Assembly (NCBI RefSeq): GCF_011064825.1
Contig: NZ_CP048751.1
Location: 2,976,001-3,040,000, forward strand
DNA: 64,000 bases
From: Brevundimonas mediterranea
Lineage (GTDB): Bacteria; Pseudomonadota; Alphaproteobacteria; Caulobacterales; Caulobacteraceae
Direction: 5' to 3'
The position numbers and the translations under genes were made by a program. Under the pieces are notes generated by a model. That model made no database searches, was not told the DNA's origin, and saw nothing but the letters and a program-made list of their open reading frames with translations. Positions 8,551 through 18,308 of this stretch are shown here, one piece after another. The first letter of the stretch is position 1; each line of letters begins with the position of its first letter.

Positions 8551-9824
8551 TGGCTGACGGAGCCCCCGTAACCGCGCCCGTGAACGGCGCTGTCGATCCG
8601 TTCGAGGACATGCCGGTCGATCACCGCACCGCGCACGCCAAGGACATGGACGACCGCAAGTTCACCATCAACTTCGGCCCGCAACACCCGGCCGCGCACG
8701 GCGTGCTGCGGCTGGTGCTGGAGCTGGACGGCGAGATCGTCGAACGCGTCGATCCGCACATCGGCCTGCTGCACCGCGGCACCGAGAAGCTGATGGAGGC
8801 CCGCACCTATCTGCAGAACGTGCCCTATCTGGACCGGCTCGACTATGTCGCGCCGATGAACCAGGAACACGCCTTCTGCCTGGCCATCGAGAAGCTGCTC
8901 GGCGTTGAGGTTCCCTACCGGGCCCAGCTGATCCGGGTGCTCTATTCGGAAATCGGCCGGATCGGGAACCACCTGCTGAACGCGACCATGCAGGCCATGG
9001 ACGTCGGCGCCCTGACGCCCCCGCTGTGGGGCCACGAAGAGCGCGAAAAGCTGATGGTCTTCTACGAGCGCGCCAGCGGGGCGCGTCTCCACGCCAACTA
9101 TTTCCGTCCCGGCGGCGTCCACCAGGATCTGCCGATGGACCTGATCGACGACATCGGTCGCTGGTGCCACGAATTCCCCAAGGCCCTGACCGATATCGAG
9201 AGCCTGGTCACCGAAAACCGCATCTTCAAGCAGCGCAACGTCGACATCGGCGTGGTGTCCAAGGAACAGGCCCTGGCCTGGGGCTTCACCGGCGTCATGC
9301 TGCGCGGCTCCGACATCGCCTGGGATCTTCGCAAGTCGCAGCCCTATGAGTGCTACGCCGAGCTGGAGTTCGATATTCCGGTCGGCAAGAACGGCGACTG
9401 CTGGGATCGGTACCTCTGCCGCATCGAGGAGATGAAGCAGTCGGTGCGGATCATGGAGCAGTGCATCCACAAGCTGCGCAACTGCCCCGGCGAACCGGTG
9501 ATGCTCGAGGACAACAAGATCGTTCCGCCGCGTCGCGGCGAGATGAAGCGGTCGATGGAATCCCTGATCCATCACTTCAAACTGTATACCGAAGGCTTCA
9601 AGACGCCTGAGGGCGAGGTCTATGCCTCGGTCGAGGCGCCCAAGGGCGAGTTCGGCATCTATCTGGTGTCTGACGGCACCAACAAACCCTATCGCGTCAA
9701 GATCTCGGCGCCGGGCTTCCGTCACCTGCAGGCGATGGACTGGATCAACAGCGGCCACCAGCTGGCCGACGTCTCCGCCATCCTGGGCTCGCTCGACATC
9801 GTTTTCGGAGAAGTGGACCGATGA
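8550..9824 (+). CDS. nuoD: NADH-quinone oxidoreductase subunit D (49 kDa)
   Basis: This 424-residue subunit builds the quinone-binding cavity together with NuoB and is distantly related to the large subunit of [NiFe] hydrogenases. Conserved stretches are [20 protein letters not shown] near residue 35, [18 protein letters not shown] and the C-terminal DIVFGEVDR. The first 25 residues are a variable extension. It starts on TGATG with nuoC and overlaps nuoE by 4 bases. Confidence 0.97.
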   Translation: MADGAPVTAPVNGAVDPFEDMPVDHRTAHAKDMDDRKFTINFGPQHPAAHGVLRLVLELDGEIVERVDPHIGLLHRGTEKLMEARTYLQNVPYLDRLDYVAPMNQEHAFCLAIEKLLGVEVPYRAQLIRVLYSEIGRIGNHLLNATMQAMDVGALTPPLWGHEEREKLMVFYERASGARLHANYFRPGGVHQDLPMDLIDDIGRWCHEFPKALTDIESLVTENRIFKQRNVDIGVVSKEQALAWGFTGVMLRGSDIAWDLRKSQPYECYAELEFDIPVGKNGDCWDRYLCRIEEMKQSVRIMEQCIHKLRNCPGEPVMLEDNKIVPPRRGEMKRSMESLIHHFKLYTEGFKTPEGEVYASVEAPKGEFGIYLVSDGTNKPYRVKISAPGFRHLQAMDWINSGHQLADVSAILGSLDIVFGEVDR

Positions 9825-10498
9825 GCGTTCGTCGTCTCGCCAAGGAACAACCGGCCTCGTTCGCCTTCTCGGCCGATACGACGGCCAAGGCTGAATGGTG
9901 GATCAAGAAGTATCCGGAAAGCCGTCGCCAGTCGGCGGTGATCCCGATCCTGTGGCTGGTCCAGAAGCAGGAAGGCTGGGTCTCCGAGCCCGCCATCCGC
10001 GCCATCGGCGAACTGCTGGGCATGCCCTTCATCCGGGTGCTGGAGGTCGCGACCTTCTACACCATGTTCATGCTGGAGCCGGTCGGCAAGACCGCCCTGA
10101 TCCAGGTGTGCGGCACGACGCCCTGCATGCTGCGCGGCGCCAATGAGCTGATGAAGGTCTGCAAGGAGAAGATCGGTCCCAAGGACCATCTGTCCGCCGA
10201 CGGCCGCTTCACCTGGCAGGAAGTCGAATGCCTGGGCGCCTGTTCGAACGCGCCCATGGCCCAGATCAACGACTATTATTTCGAGGACCTGACGCCCGAG
10301 TCCCTGGCCCAGATCATCGACGACTTCGCCGCCGGCAAGACGCCCAAGCCGGGCTCCTATCAGGGGCGCGCCACGTCCGAGCCGGCCGGCGGGGCCAAGA
10401 CCCTGCTGGATCCGAAACTGTACGACGGTTCGGCCGCCCAGCCGATCGCCAAACTGCCCAACAGCGACCCGGCGCCGGTCGAGAAGGCCCCCGCCTGA
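9821..10498 (+). CDS. nuoE: NADH-quinone oxidoreductase subunit E (24 kDa)
   Basis: This 225-residue peripheral subunit has a thioredoxin-like fold and binds the 2Fe-2S cluster N1a. Ligands are Cys97 and Cys102 (CGTTPC) and Cys137 and Cys141 (CLGAC). After about residue 185 there is an Ala/Pro/Lys-rich tail, longer than the E. coli protein but usual for alphaproteobacteria. The stop codon overlaps the ATG of a small membrane-protein gene rather than leading straight to nuoF. Confidence 0.96.
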   Translation: MSVRRLAKEQPASFAFSADTTAKAEWWIKKYPESRRQSAVIPILWLVQKQEGWVSEPAIRAIGELLGMPFIRVLEVATFYTMFMLEPVGKTALIQVCGTTPCMLRGANELMKVCKEKIGPKDHLSADGRFTWQEVECLGACSNAPMAQINDYYFEDLTPESLAQIIDDFAAGKTPKPGSYQGRATSEPAGGAKTLLDPKLYDGSAAQPIAKLPNSDPAPVEKAPA

Positions 10499-10779
10499 TG
10501 CCTGCGCCCGACCTCGACAGCGACGAAGGCCGCGCCGCGTACCGCAAGGAGCTGCGCCTTGTCGCACGGCCCCTGCGCGCGGGCGGGCTCGCGCTGGTGG
10601 TCGGCGCGGCCATGCTGATTTTGCTGACCCGTCAGGGGACGCCGGGCCTGGGCGACTGGGCCTTCACCCTGTCCTACGTCATGCTCGGCGCCGGCTGGGC
10701 CTGCGTCATCGGCGCCATCTACGCCCGAAACCGGCACCACAAACGCCGGATGCGCCAGTTGGACGTCATGTCGTCATGA
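10498..10779 (+). CDS. Small two-helix membrane protein inside the nuo operon
   Basis: The protein has 93 residues and I do not recognise a family. An acidic N-terminus is followed by two hydrophobic segments (about residues 28-44 and 54-76) and a basic tail (RNRHHKRRMRQ), suggesting an inner-membrane hairpin with both ends in the cytoplasm. Its ATG overlaps the nuoE stop as TGATG, so it is translationally coupled to complex I genes. Third codon positions are G/C-rich like the neighbours. A role in complex I assembly or stability is inferred only from position. Confidence 0.7.
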   Translation: MPAPDLDSDEGRAAYRKELRLVARPLRAGGLALVVGAAMLILLTRQGTPGLGDWAFTLSYVMLGAGWACVIGAIYARNRHHKRRMRQLDVMSS

Positions 10780-10833
10780 CGCCGTTGATCGATTGTGGTT
10801 CCATGAATTCGATGCAGCGTGCCGGGGGGCGCC

Positions 10834-11173
10834 ATGTCGATGGATCAGAAACGGGCAGGGCGCCGCGCGCCCAAGCGCGGCCGGGGCGGGTGGAGCCCCG
10901 CCGGGACGGGCCGATTGCTGGTCAATCTGGCCGGCGCAGCCAGTCTGTCGCTGAGCGCCGGCCCCGTATCGGCGCAAACCCCGCCAACATCACCTTCGGT
11001 CGCCCCCGCGCCCGCGTCCTCTACGCCTTCACCCGGTCCTGCTGATGCTTCCGAACCGCGTAACAACCCCAGCCCTGAACCGCGTCAGCCGCCGCCCGGC
11101 CAACGCGATCTCGGCCTCGAACGCCAGTCCGCTCTCGGTCCCCCCCGTCGGCGTAGACGGAGGAGCAGCCTGA
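10834..11173 (+). CDS. Putative exported proline-rich protein, apparently frameshifted at a C7 tract
   Basis: From ATG 10834 the frame encodes a basic N-terminus, a hydrophobic core ([20 protein letters not shown]) with a plausible signal-peptidase site before QTPP, and a Pro/Ser/Ala-rich mature part. As written, the frame passes C7 at 11140-11146, then reads an implausible Arg run and continues in frame into nuoF. With one C fewer it would end [11 protein letters not shown] and stop at TGA 11171-11173, overlapping the nuoF ATG by one base like other junctions in this operon. The end given assumes that corrected frame (about 112 residues). I recognise no family. Sequencing error, mutation or slippage are all possible. 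Confidence 0.5.
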
Positions 11174-12486
11174 TGGTCGGCATTCTCGAAGACAAGGACC
11201 GGATCTTCACCAACCTGTACGGCTTCCAGGATTGGACGCTGGACGGGGCGAAGACCCGCGGCGCCTGGAACGCCACCAAGGACATGCTGGACCTTGGCCG
11301 CGACTGGATCATCAACAACGTCAAGGCCTCGGGCCTGCGCGGCCGCGGCGGCGCGGGTTTCTCGACCGGGTTGAAGTGGTCCTTCATGCCCAAGGAAGTG
11401 AAGGATCGTCCTCACTACCTGGTCGTCAACGCCGACGAATCCGAACCCGGCACCTGCAAGGACCGGGAGATCATGCGCCATGATCCCCAGCTGCTGATCG
11501 AAGGCTGCCTGATCGCCAGCTTCGCGATGCAGGCCCACGCCTGCTACATCTATCTGCGCGGCGAATATGTGCTCGAGCGCGAGCGGATGGAGGCTGCGGT
11601 CAAACAGGCCTATGAGGCCCGTCTGATCGGCAAGGACAATGTCCACGGCTGGGACTTTGACGTCTATATCCACCACGGCGCCGGCGCCTATATCTGCGGC
11701 GAAGAGACCGCCCTGCTGGAATCCCTGGAAGGCAAGAAGGGCCAGCCGCGCCTGAAGCCGCCGTTCCCGGCCGGCGCAGGCCTGTACGGCTGCCCCACCA
11801 CGGTGAACAACGTCGAGTCGATCGCCGTCGTCGGCACCATCCTGCGTCGCGGCGCCGGCTGGTTCGCGGGCTTCGGCCGTCCGAACAACACCGGCACCAA
11901 GCTGATGGCCATCTCGGGCCATGTGAACGCGCCCTGCGTGGTCGAAGAGGCCATGTCGATCCCGCTGCGGCAGCTGCTGGAAGAACACTGCGGCGGCGTG
12001 CGCGGCGGCTGGGACAATCTGAAGGCCATCATTCCGGGCGGCTCGTCCGTGCCGCTGATCACGCGCGAAATGTCCGAGACGGCGCTGATGGACTTCGACA
12101 GCCTGCGCGAAATGCGCTCGGGCCTGGGCACCGCCGCCGTCATCGTGATGGACAATTCCACCGACCTGGTGAAGGCCATCGCCCGCATCAGCTATTTCTA
12201 CAAGCACGAGAGCTGCGGCCAGTGCACGCCTTGCCGGGAAGGCACCGGCTGGATGTGGCGCGTGCTGGAGCGGATGTCGGTGGGCGAGGCTGATCCGTCG
12301 GAAATCGACCTGCTGCTGGACGTCGCCGGTCAGGTCGAGGGCCACACCATCTGCGCCCTGGGCGACGCGGCCGCCTGGCCGGTGCAGGGCCTGATCCGTC
12401 ACTTCCGTCACGAGATCGAAGAGCGTATCGCCAACTACCGCAGCCGCCGCGCGAACTTCGCCGGCCACGCGATCGCGGCGGAGTAG
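11173..12486 (+). CDS. nuoF: NADH-quinone oxidoreductase subunit F (51 kDa, NADH/FMN site)
   Basis: This 437-residue subunit oxidises NADH through FMN and carries 4Fe-4S cluster N3. The glycine-rich nucleotide region [16 protein letters not shown] is at about residues 54-69. Cluster ligands are Cys348, Cys351 and Cys354 ([13 protein letters not shown]) and Cys394 (HTICALGD). ATG 11173 is chosen because the family begins with a short leader before [11 protein letters not shown] and an AGGAG site lies just upstream. A much longer frame open back to 10819 exists only because of the C7 tract described for the preceding gene. Confidence 0.96.
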   Translation: MVGILEDKDRIFTNLYGFQDWTLDGAKTRGAWNATKDMLDLGRDWIINNVKASGLRGRGGAGFSTGLKWSFMPKEVKDRPHYLVVNADESEPGTCKDREIMRHDPQLLIEGCLIASFAMQAHACYIYLRGEYVLERERMEAAVKQAYEARLIGKDNVHGWDFDVYIHHGAGAYICGEETALLESLEGKKGQPRLKPPFPAGAGLYGCPTTVNNVESIAVVGTILRRGAGWFAGFGRPNNTGTKLMAISGHVNAPCVVEEAMSIPLRQLLEEHCGGVRGGWDNLKAIIPGGSSVPLITREMSETALMDFDSLREMRSGLGTAAVIVMDNSTDLVKAIARISYFYKHESCGQCTPCREGTGWMWRVLERMSVGEADPSEIDLLLDVAGQVEGHTICALGDAAAWPVQGLIRHFRHEIEERIANYRSRRANFAGHAIAAE

Positions 12487-12488
12487 GC

Positions 12489-12980
12489 ATGCGCCTTTCA
12501 CCCGCCATCGTGATCGGAGCCTTCGCACTCGCCGCCTGCGGCGAGCGTGAAGCTGCGCCCACGCCTGCGGAAAAGGTTGCGGCTGCGGCGAAGCCTTCCG
12601 ACGCCGTGCAGACGGCGCCCGAGGCCCTGAACGCCGCCGACCTGCGTCGCGTCTGCCGCGCGGGTCTGGCCGCTGTTCACGGGCAAGAGCCGATGGCGAT
12701 CAACGTCGACGGCGTCGACGGCGGAGTGGTTCACGCCTCGTGGCGGGCCCCGGTCGACGGCGGCCGGATGCGCGCCGATTGCCGCGTCGAGAAAGACCTG
12801 ATCGTGTGGAAACCGCTCGATCTGCCCGATCCCACCCTCGTTCGCTGGATGAACCAGTCGGACGATCCCGTGATCCGCTACGTCATGGACGGTCAGGCGA
12901 TCACCATCACCCAGACCCTCCCGGATGGGACGAAGGAACAGGCCGAGTTGGCCGTTCCCGCAGAAGAGGAGGCGCGGTGA
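12489..12980 (+). CDS. Predicted lipoprotein inside the nuo operon
   Basis: This 163-residue protein begins with a signal peptide ending in the lipobox LAAC, so Cys17 should be lipidated. An Ala/Pro/Glu-rich linker precedes a domain from about residue 48 containing two cysteines (RRVCRAG and RADCRVE) that could form a disulfide in the periplasm. No family is recognised. It sits 2 bases after nuoF and its stop overlaps the next ATG, so it is co-translated with the operon. Its place among complex I genes suggests a periplasmic-side partner, which is inference. Confidence 0.75.
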   Translation: MRLSPAIVIGAFALAACGEREAAPTPAEKVAAAAKPSDAVQTAPEALNAADLRRVCRAGLAAVHGQEPMAINVDGVDGGVVHASWRAPVDGGRMRADCRVEKDLIVWKPLDLPDPTLVRWMNQSDDPVIRYVMDGQAITITQTLPDGTKEQAELAVPAEEEAR

Positions 12981-13225
12981 TGGCGGATGAACCCGACAAC
13001 CTCGTCCTTCAAATCCAGCGTCGCGTCGAAGGGCTTTTGACGTCGATGGAAACCAAGATGGATCGCCTCGGTGAGGACATGCACGACCTGAAGGTCCGCA
13101 TGACTCACGTGGGGGAGGGCCTTGCAGGCGTCAATCGTCGCCTGGATCGCCTGGATCAACGTATCGAACGGGTCGAGACACGTCTGACCCTGGTAGACAG
13201 CCCTTACGGCGGAGTTCGAGAATAA
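12980..13225 (+). CDS. Small coiled-coil protein inside the nuo operon
   Basis: The 81-residue protein is hydrophilic and almost wholly helical in appearance, with heptad-like spacing of Leu, Met and Val from about residue 9 to 70 (for example MDRLGEDMHDLKVRM and NRRLDRLDQRIERVE). It has no signal peptide and no membrane segment, so it is cytoplasmic. It overlaps the lipoprotein gene upstream (TGATG) and shares its last base with the nuoG ATG. I do not recognise a named family; similar short coiled-coil proteins are common and their role is unknown. Confidence 0.75.
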   Translation: MADEPDNLVLQIQRRVEGLLTSMETKMDRLGEDMHDLKVRMTHVGEGLAGVNRRLDRLDQRIERVETRLTLVDSPYGGVRE

Positions 13226-15270
13226 TGCCCATCGCCAAGGTCAACGGCGTCGAAGTCGAGTTCGAGCCCGGGATGACCGTGCTCCAGGTCGCCGAGCGCG
13301 CGGGGCAGGAAATCCCGCGCTTCTGCTACCACGAACGCCTGTCCATCGCCGGCAACTGCCGCATGTGCCTGGTCGAGGTGAAGCCCGGACCGCCGAAGCC
13401 CCAGGCTTCGTGCGCCCTGCCGGCCGCCGAAGGTCAGGAAATCTTCACCGACACCCCGATGGTCAAGAAGGCCCGGGAAGGCGTGATGGAATTCCTGCTG
13501 ATCAACCACCCGCTGGATTGCCCGATCTGCGACCAGGGCGGCGAGTGCGATCTGCAGGATCAGTCCATGGCCTATGGCCGCGACGGCTCTCGCTATGCCG
13601 AGAACAAGCGCGCGGTCGAAGAAAAGAACATGGGTCCGACGATCAAGACCTTCATGACGCGGTGCATCCAGTGCACCCGTTGCGTCCGCTTCATCACCGA
13701 GGTCGCCGGCGTGCCGGACATCGGCATGATCTCGCGCGGCGAGGACGCCGAGATCACGACCTATCTGGAGAAGTCGGTCGCGTCGGAACTGTCGGGCAAC
13801 GTCAATGACCTGTGCCCGGTCGGCGCCCTGACGCACCGCCCCTGGCAGTACCACTATCGTCCGTGGGAACTGAAGAAGACCGAGACCATCGACGTCATGG
13901 ACGCCCTGGGCTCGAACATCCGCGCCGACTTCCGCGGCTCCGAGGTCATGCGGGTCCTGCCGCGCGTCAACGAGGGCATCAACGAGGAGTGGCTGTCGGA
14001 CAAGAGCCGCTATGTCGTCGACGGCCTGACCGCCCGCCGCCTGGACCGCCCGTGGATCCGCGAGAACGGCAAGCTGCGCGCCGCCTCGTGGAACGAGGCC
14101 CTGGACGCCGTCGCCGCCAAGCTGAAGGCCGCCCCTGCCGACCGCATCGGCGTGATCGCCGGCGACCTGCAGGACGCTGAGTCGATGAAGGCGACCCTGG
14201 ACCTGTTCCGCGCCCTGGGCTCGAAGAACACCGACTGCCGCCAGGACGGCGCTGCGCTCGGCTATGGCCCGCGCGAGAGCTGGCTGTTCAACTCCGGCCT
14301 GGAAGGTATTGAAAAGGCTGACGCCATTCTGATCGTGGGTGTGAATCCGCGTATCGAGGCGCCGCTGCTGAACGCCCGCCTGCGCAAGAGCTGGATCAAG
14401 GGCGGGGTCGAGATCGGCGTCATCGGCGAACAGGCCGACCTGACCTTCGACTACGCCTATCTGGGCGCCGGTTCGAAGACCCTGGCCAAGCTGCCGAAGT
14501 CGGCGATGGACTTCCTGACCAAGGCCGAGCGTCCGGCGATCATCGTCGGCTCCGGCGCGCTGAACGGGGAGGGCGGCGCCGCCGTCCTGAACGCCCTGGG
14601 CGCCCTGGCCAAGAAGGTCGGCGTCATCGGCGAAGGCTGGAACGGCTTCAACGTCCTGCACCACGCCGCCGCGCGCGTCGGCGGCCTGGACATGGGCTTC
14701 GTGCCGGTTGAAGGCGGTCTGACGGTCTCGGACATGCTGAAGCCCGGCGCGCTGGACGTGCTGTTCCTGCTGGGCGCCGACGAGGTCGATCCGACCGGTT
14801 CGAACGCCTTCCGTGTCTATCTGGGCAGCCACGGCGACCGCGGCGCGCACGGCGCCGACGTCATCCTGCCCGGCGCGGCCTATACCGAGAAGTCGGGCCT
14901 GTACGTCAACACCGAGGGCCGGGTGCAGATGGCCGAACGCGTCGTCTTCCCCAAGGGCGAGGCCAAGGAAGACTGGGCCATCATTCGCGCCCTGTCCGCC
15001 CGCGTCGACCAGACCCTGCCTTACGACACCCTGGATCAGCTGCGCGCCCGGCTGATGGCCGATCATCCGACCTTCGGCCGGATCGACTATCTGCCCGCGC
15101 CGGCCGCCTTCGATCCGTCCAAGCTGGGCGTCAAGGGCGACCTGGGCGACCGGGTCTTCGCCTCGGCGATCACGGACCCCTATCTTTCCAACCCGATCGC
15201 GCGCGCCAGCGCGACCATGGCCGAGCTGTCCGCCCTGCGGATCGCCCCGGTCGCGATGGCGGCGGAGTAA
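13225..15270 (+). CDS. nuoG: NADH-quinone oxidoreductase subunit G (75 kDa)
   Basis: This 681-residue iron-sulfur subunit relays electrons along the peripheral arm. The N-terminal 2Fe-2S ligands are Cys34, Cys45, Cys48 and Cys63. The His-coordinated 4Fe-4S motif follows in HPLDCPICDQGGECDLQD, then a further cluster in MTRCIQCTRCVRF with NDLCPVGALT. The rest is a molybdopterin-oxidoreductase-like domain without cofactor. Its length matches the shorter alphaproteobacterial and mitochondrial form rather than the roughly 900-residue E. coli one. It is followed by nuoH after 3 bases. Confidence 0.97.
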   Translation: MPIAKVNGVEVEFEPGMTVLQVAERAGQEIPRFCYHERLSIAGNCRMCLVEVKPGPPKPQASCALPAAEGQEIFTDTPMVKKAREGVMEFLLINHPLDCPICDQGGECDLQDQSMAYGRDGSRYAENKRAVEEKNMGPTIKTFMTRCIQCTRCVRFITEVAGVPDIGMISRGEDAEITTYLEKSVASELSGNVNDLCPVGALTHRPWQYHYRPWELKKTETIDVMDALGSNIRADFRGSEVMRVLPRVNEGINEEWLSDKSRYVVDGLTARRLDRPWIRENGKLRAASWNEALDAVAAKLKAAPADRIGVIAGDLQDAESMKATLDLFRALGSKNTDCRQDGAALGYGPRESWLFNSGLEGIEKADAILIVGVNPRIEAPLLNARLRKSWIKGGVEIGVIGEQADLTFDYAYLGAGSKTLAKLPKSAMDFLTKAERPAIIVGSGALNGEGGAAVLNALGALAKKVGVIGEGWNGFNVLHHAAARVGGLDMGFVPVEGGLTVSDMLKPGALDVLFLLGADEVDPTGSNAFRVYLGSHGDRGAHGADVILPGAAYTEKSGLYVNTEGRVQMAERVVFPKGEAKEDWAIIRALSARVDQTLPYDTLDQLRARLMADHPTFGRIDYLPAPAAFDPSKLGVKGDLGDRVFASAITDPYLSNPIARASATMAELSALRIAPVAMAAE

Positions 15271-15273
15271 GTC

Positions 15274-16353
15274 ATGGACGCTGCTGTTTCCTTTTGGGCC
15301 ACGCCGGGCGGCTGGACGCTGATCACCGTCGGTCAGATCCTGCTGATCACGGTCGGCGTGCTGATCGCCGTCGCCTTCCTGCTGCTGGCCGACCGCAAGG
15401 TCTGGGCTTCGGTGCAGATGCGCAAGGGGCCGAACGTCGTCGGCCCCTTCGGTCTGCTTCAATCCTTCGCGGACATGATCAAGTTCGTGCTCAAGGAGGT
15501 GGTCATCCCCTCCGGCGCCGACAAGGCGGTCTTCATCCTGGCGCCGATCATCACCGTGGTCCTGGCCTTCATGGCCTGGGCGGTGATCCCGTTCGCGCCG
15601 GGCTGGGTGGTGTCGGACCTGAACGTCGGCATCCTGTACATTTTCGCCGTCTCGTCGTTGGGCGTGTACGGCATCATCATGGGCGGCTGGGCTTCGAACT
15701 CGAAGTATCCGTTCCTGGGTTCGCTGCGTTCGGCGGCGCAGATGGTGTCCTATGAAGTCTCGCTGGGCCTGATCATCATCAATGTGATCCTGCTGGCCGG
15801 CACGATGAACCTGTCGCAGATCGTCGAGGGGCAGAGCGGCTATTTCTGGAACTGGTACGCCTTCGGCGGCGGGCAGGGCACCTGGCCCCTGATCGTGGTC
15901 CTGTTCCCGATGTCGATTGTCTTCTTCGTTTCGGCCCTGGCCGAAACCAACCGTCCGCCGTTCGACCTGCCTGAAGCCGAGTCCGAACTGGTGGCCGGCT
16001 ATCAGGTCGAATACAGCTCGACGACCTATCTGCTGTTCATGATGGGCGAGTACGTCAACATCGTCTTCATGTCGGCGATGATCAGCATCCTGTTCTTCGG
16101 CGGCTGGAACCCCGGCTTCCTGTCGCAGGAGACGCTGGACGGCCTGCCGGCCTGGATCGCCTACACCATCTATCTGCTGACCTTCCTCACCAAGACGGTG
16201 TTCTGGTTCCTGGCCATCGCCCTGGTGAAGGCCTTCGTGCCCCGCTACCGCTACGACCAGCTGATGCGCCTCGGCTGGAAGATCTTCCTGCCCGCGTCGC
16301 TGGTGGCCGTGGTCATCACCGCCGCCTGGCGCGTCTTCGCGGTGGGTGCGTAG
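15274..16353 (+). CDS. nuoH: NADH-quinone oxidoreductase subunit H
   Basis: This 359-residue membrane subunit links the peripheral arm to the proton pumps and lines the quinone tunnel. Family blocks are [20 protein letters not shown] (about residues 36-55), the acidic loop [20 protein letters not shown] (about 227-246) and the C-terminal [14 protein letters not shown]. About eight hydrophobic segments are visible. Its stop is followed immediately by the ATG of a small lipoprotein gene, so the usual nuoH-nuoI junction is split here by two inserted genes. Confidence 0.97.
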   Translation: MDAAVSFWATPGGWTLITVGQILLITVGVLIAVAFLLLADRKVWASVQMRKGPNVVGPFGLLQSFADMIKFVLKEVVIPSGADKAVFILAPIITVVLAFMAWAVIPFAPGWVVSDLNVGILYIFAVSSLGVYGIIMGGWASNSKYPFLGSLRSAAQMVSYEVSLGLIIINVILLAGTMNLSQIVEGQSGYFWNWYAFGGGQGTWPLIVVLFPMSIVFFVSALAETNRPPFDLPEAESELVAGYQVEYSSTTYLLFMMGEYVNIVFMSAMISILFFGGWNPGFLSQETLDGLPAWIAYTIYLLTFLTKTVFWFLAIALVKAFVPRYRYDQLMRLGWKIFLPASLVAVVITAAWRVFAVGA

Positions 16354-16587
16354 ATGAGCCCACGCACCGTCATCCTGGCCCTGGTCGCGTCGTGGGGCCT
16401 CGCCGCCTGCACATTCGCGCCCATCGCCGCTCCGGCGCCGACCGATCCGGCCGCGTCCCTGGAGCGGCGCGAGGATGACGCGCGCCGCGGCGGCGAACGG
16501 GTCAACCTGTGCCGGATGATGAACCGGGACGATCCGCGCTATAAGGACATGGACTGCAAGGACGTGCTGCGGGGAGGCGGGGCATGA
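16354..16587 (+). CDS. Small predicted lipoprotein between nuoH and nuoI (first)
   Basis: The 77-residue product has a signal peptide with lipobox GLAAC, so Cys19 is the likely lipidated residue. The mature part is short and charged, with CRMMNRDDPRYKDMDC flanked by two cysteines about 15 residues apart. No family is recognised. It begins at the base after the nuoH stop and overlaps the next small gene by 4 bases, so all four genes are read together. It may act at the periplasmic face near complex I, by position only. Confidence 0.7.
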   Translation: MSPRTVILALVASWGLAACTFAPIAAPAPTDPAASLERREDDARRGGERVNLCRMMNRDDPRYKDMDCKDVLRGGGA

Positions 16588-16808
16588 ACCGTCTGAGCCT
16601 CATGCTGCTGGCGTTCGCCCCCCTGACGACGGCTTGTGCGCCCGATACGCGCATGCCCGAGTCCGGCTATCAATGGGAACGCCGCCAGGAGCGCATCGAG
16701 CGTGAATGGCGCGACGGCCAGGCCAAAGGCCAGACTCAGGGAGCGGCCCCGGCCGCGCCCGCCCAGACTTCAACCAACGGCGCCCCGGCGCCAGAGGATC
16801 GCTTCTGA
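16584..16808 (+). CDS. Small predicted lipoprotein between nuoH and nuoI (second)
   Basis: The 74-residue product has a short signal peptide ending LTTAC, predicting lipidation at Cys18. The mature part has a charged segment ([18 protein letters not shown]) that looks helical, then a Gln/Ala/Pro/Thr-rich tail. No family is recognised. It overlaps the preceding lipoprotein gene (ATGA) and its final base is the first base of the nuoI ATG. G/C-rich third positions and tight coupling on both sides argue that it is a real gene. Confidence 0.7.
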   Translation: MNRLSLMLLAFAPLTTACAPDTRMPESGYQWERRQERIEREWRDGQAKGQTQGAAPAAPAQTSTNGAPAPEDRF

Positions 16809-17299
16809 TGTTCACTCGTATCGCCCAGGCCGCCAAGGGCGCGATGATGCTCGACGCCATCGGCGCCATCGGCCTGACCCTGAAGTACATGGCCCGCCCC
16901 AAGGCGACCGTGAACTATCCGTTCGAGCGGAACCCGCAGTCGCCGCGCTTCCGCGGCGAACACGCCCTGCGCCGTTATCCGAGCGGCGAGGAACGCTGCA
17001 TCGCCTGCAAGCTGTGCGAGGCCATCTGCCCCGCCCAGGCCATCACCATCGAGGCCGAACCGCGCGCCGACGGCAGCCGCCGCACGACCCGCTACGACAT
17101 CGACATGGTCAAGTGCATCTACTGCGGCCTGTGCCAGGAGGCCTGCCCGGTGGACGCCATCGTCGAGGGGCCGAACTCCGAATACGCCGTCGAAACGCGC
17201 GAGGAGCTGCTGTTCGACAAGGCCCGACTGCTCGACAATGGGGATCGCTGGGAACGGCAGATCGCCAAGAATCTGGAACTCGACGCGCCTTACCGCTAA
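16808..17299 (+). CDS. nuoI: NADH-quinone oxidoreductase subunit I (ferredoxin-like)
   Basis: This 163-residue peripheral subunit carries two 4Fe-4S clusters (N6a and N6b) that pass electrons to NuoB. Two C-x2-C-x2-C-x3-C-P motifs are seen: Cys64, 67, 70, 74 and Cys103, 106, 109, 113. An N-terminal amphipathic segment ([15 protein letters not shown]) anchors it to the membrane arm. ATG 16808 overlaps the upstream lipoprotein gene; a longer in-frame start at 16706 would lie entirely within that gene and is rejected. A 72-base gap follows before nuoJ. Confidence 0.97.
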   Translation: MFTRIAQAAKGAMMLDAIGAIGLTLKYMARPKATVNYPFERNPQSPRFRGEHALRRYPSGEERCIACKLCEAICPAQAITIEAEPRADGSRRTTRYDIDMVKCIYCGLCQEACPVDAIVEGPNSEYAVETREELLFDKARLLDNGDRWERQIAKNLELDAPYR

Positions 17300-17371
17300 G
17301 GCGCTCACGCTAACGGGTCGGCGATTCCCAAACGGGGGTCGCGGCCGCTACGAAAGGGGCTTCGTCCCGAC

Positions 17372-17998
17372 ATGCTGCAAGGCATAGCCTTCTATCTGCT
17401 GGCGGCGACCGCCGTGGTGTCCGGCCTTCTGGTCGTGACCGCGCGCAATCCGGTGCACAGCGTGCTGTGGTTGATCCTCGCCTTCTTCTCGGCGGCGGGT
17501 CTGTTCGTCCTGCTGGGGGCCGAGTTCCTGGCCATGCTGCTGGTCGTCGTCTACGTCGGCGCGGTCGCCGTGCTGTTCCTGTTCGTCGTCATGATGCTGG
17601 ACGTCGACTTCCTGAAGCTGCGCGAGGGCTACGCCCGATACCTGCCCATCGGGGCCGTCATCGCCGCCGTTCTGCTGGCCGAGATGATCCTGGTGTCCAG
17701 CGCCGTCATCCAGGGCGGGGCGACCGCCGGTCTGGCCGGGCCGGGCGCGCCCGATCCCGACATGAGCAATGTCGAGGCCATCGGCCGGGTGCTCTACACC
17801 GACTATATCTACTTCTTCCAGGCGGCCGGGATCGTGCTGCTGATCGCCATGATCGGGGCCATCACCCTGACCCTGCGCCACAAGCCGCATATCAAGCGCC
17901 AGAACATCACCGACCAGGTCAACCGCTCCGCCGCCAAGGCGATGGAGGTCAAATCGGTCCAGACCGGGCAGGGCGTCTCGCCCGAGGAGCTTCTCTGA
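17372..17998 (+). CDS. nuoJ: NADH-quinone oxidoreductase subunit J
   Basis: This 208-residue membrane subunit has about five hydrophobic segments. The conserved third helix region [26 protein letters not shown] (about residues 51-76) contains the pi-bulge important for coupling quinone chemistry to proton pumping. The C-terminus is a hydrophilic tail. It starts 72 bases after nuoI, the widest gap inside the operon, with an AAGGGG-like ribosome site about 14 bases upstream. Its stop overlaps the nuoK ATG by one base. Confidence 0.96.
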   Translation: MLQGIAFYLLAATAVVSGLLVVTARNPVHSVLWLILAFFSAAGLFVLLGAEFLAMLLVVVYVGAVAVLFLFVVMMLDVDFLKLREGYARYLPIGAVIAAVLLAEMILVSSAVIQGGATAGLAGPGAPDPDMSNVEAIGRVLYTDYIYFFQAAGIVLLIAMIGAITLTLRHKPHIKRQNITDQVNRSAAKAMEVKSVQTGQGVSPEELL

Positions 17999-18306
17999 TG
18001 GACATCGGTCTCATCCATTATCTCAGTGTGGCGGCGATCCTGTTCACCATCGGGGTCTTCGGCATCTTCGTGAACCGCAAGAACGTCATCATCATCCTGA
18101 TGTCTATCGAGCTGATCCTGCTGGCCGTGAACATCAACTTCGTCGCCTTCTCGACCTATCTGAACGACATCAGCGGGCAGATCATGGCCATGTTCGTCCT
18201 GACCGTCGCCGCGGCCGAGGCCGCCGTCGGCCTGGCCATCCTGGTGACCTTCTTCCGTAACCGCGGCGACATCGCCGTCGACGACGCCTCCGTGATGAAG
18301 GGCTGA
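17998..18306 (+). CDS. nuoK: NADH-quinone oxidoreductase subunit K
   Basis: The 102-residue three-helix subunit K of the membrane arm has normal length. Conserved acidic residues used in proton translocation are in [14 protein letters not shown] (Glu at about residue 38) and [13 protein letters not shown] (Glu at about 74). It shares one base with the nuoJ stop and is followed by nuoL after two bases. Confidence 0.97.
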   Translation: MDIGLIHYLSVAAILFTIGVFGIFVNRKNVIIILMSIELILLAVNINFVAFSTYLNDISGQIMAMFVLTVAAAEAAVGLAILVTFFRNRGDIAVDDASVMKG

Positions 18307-18308
18307 GC

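Noticed and set aside
10819..12486. 555-residue NuoF with a long N-terminal extension
   Set aside because: The extension is explained by a separate small gene shifted at a C7 tract; NuoF proper starts at 11173 with a good ribosome site.
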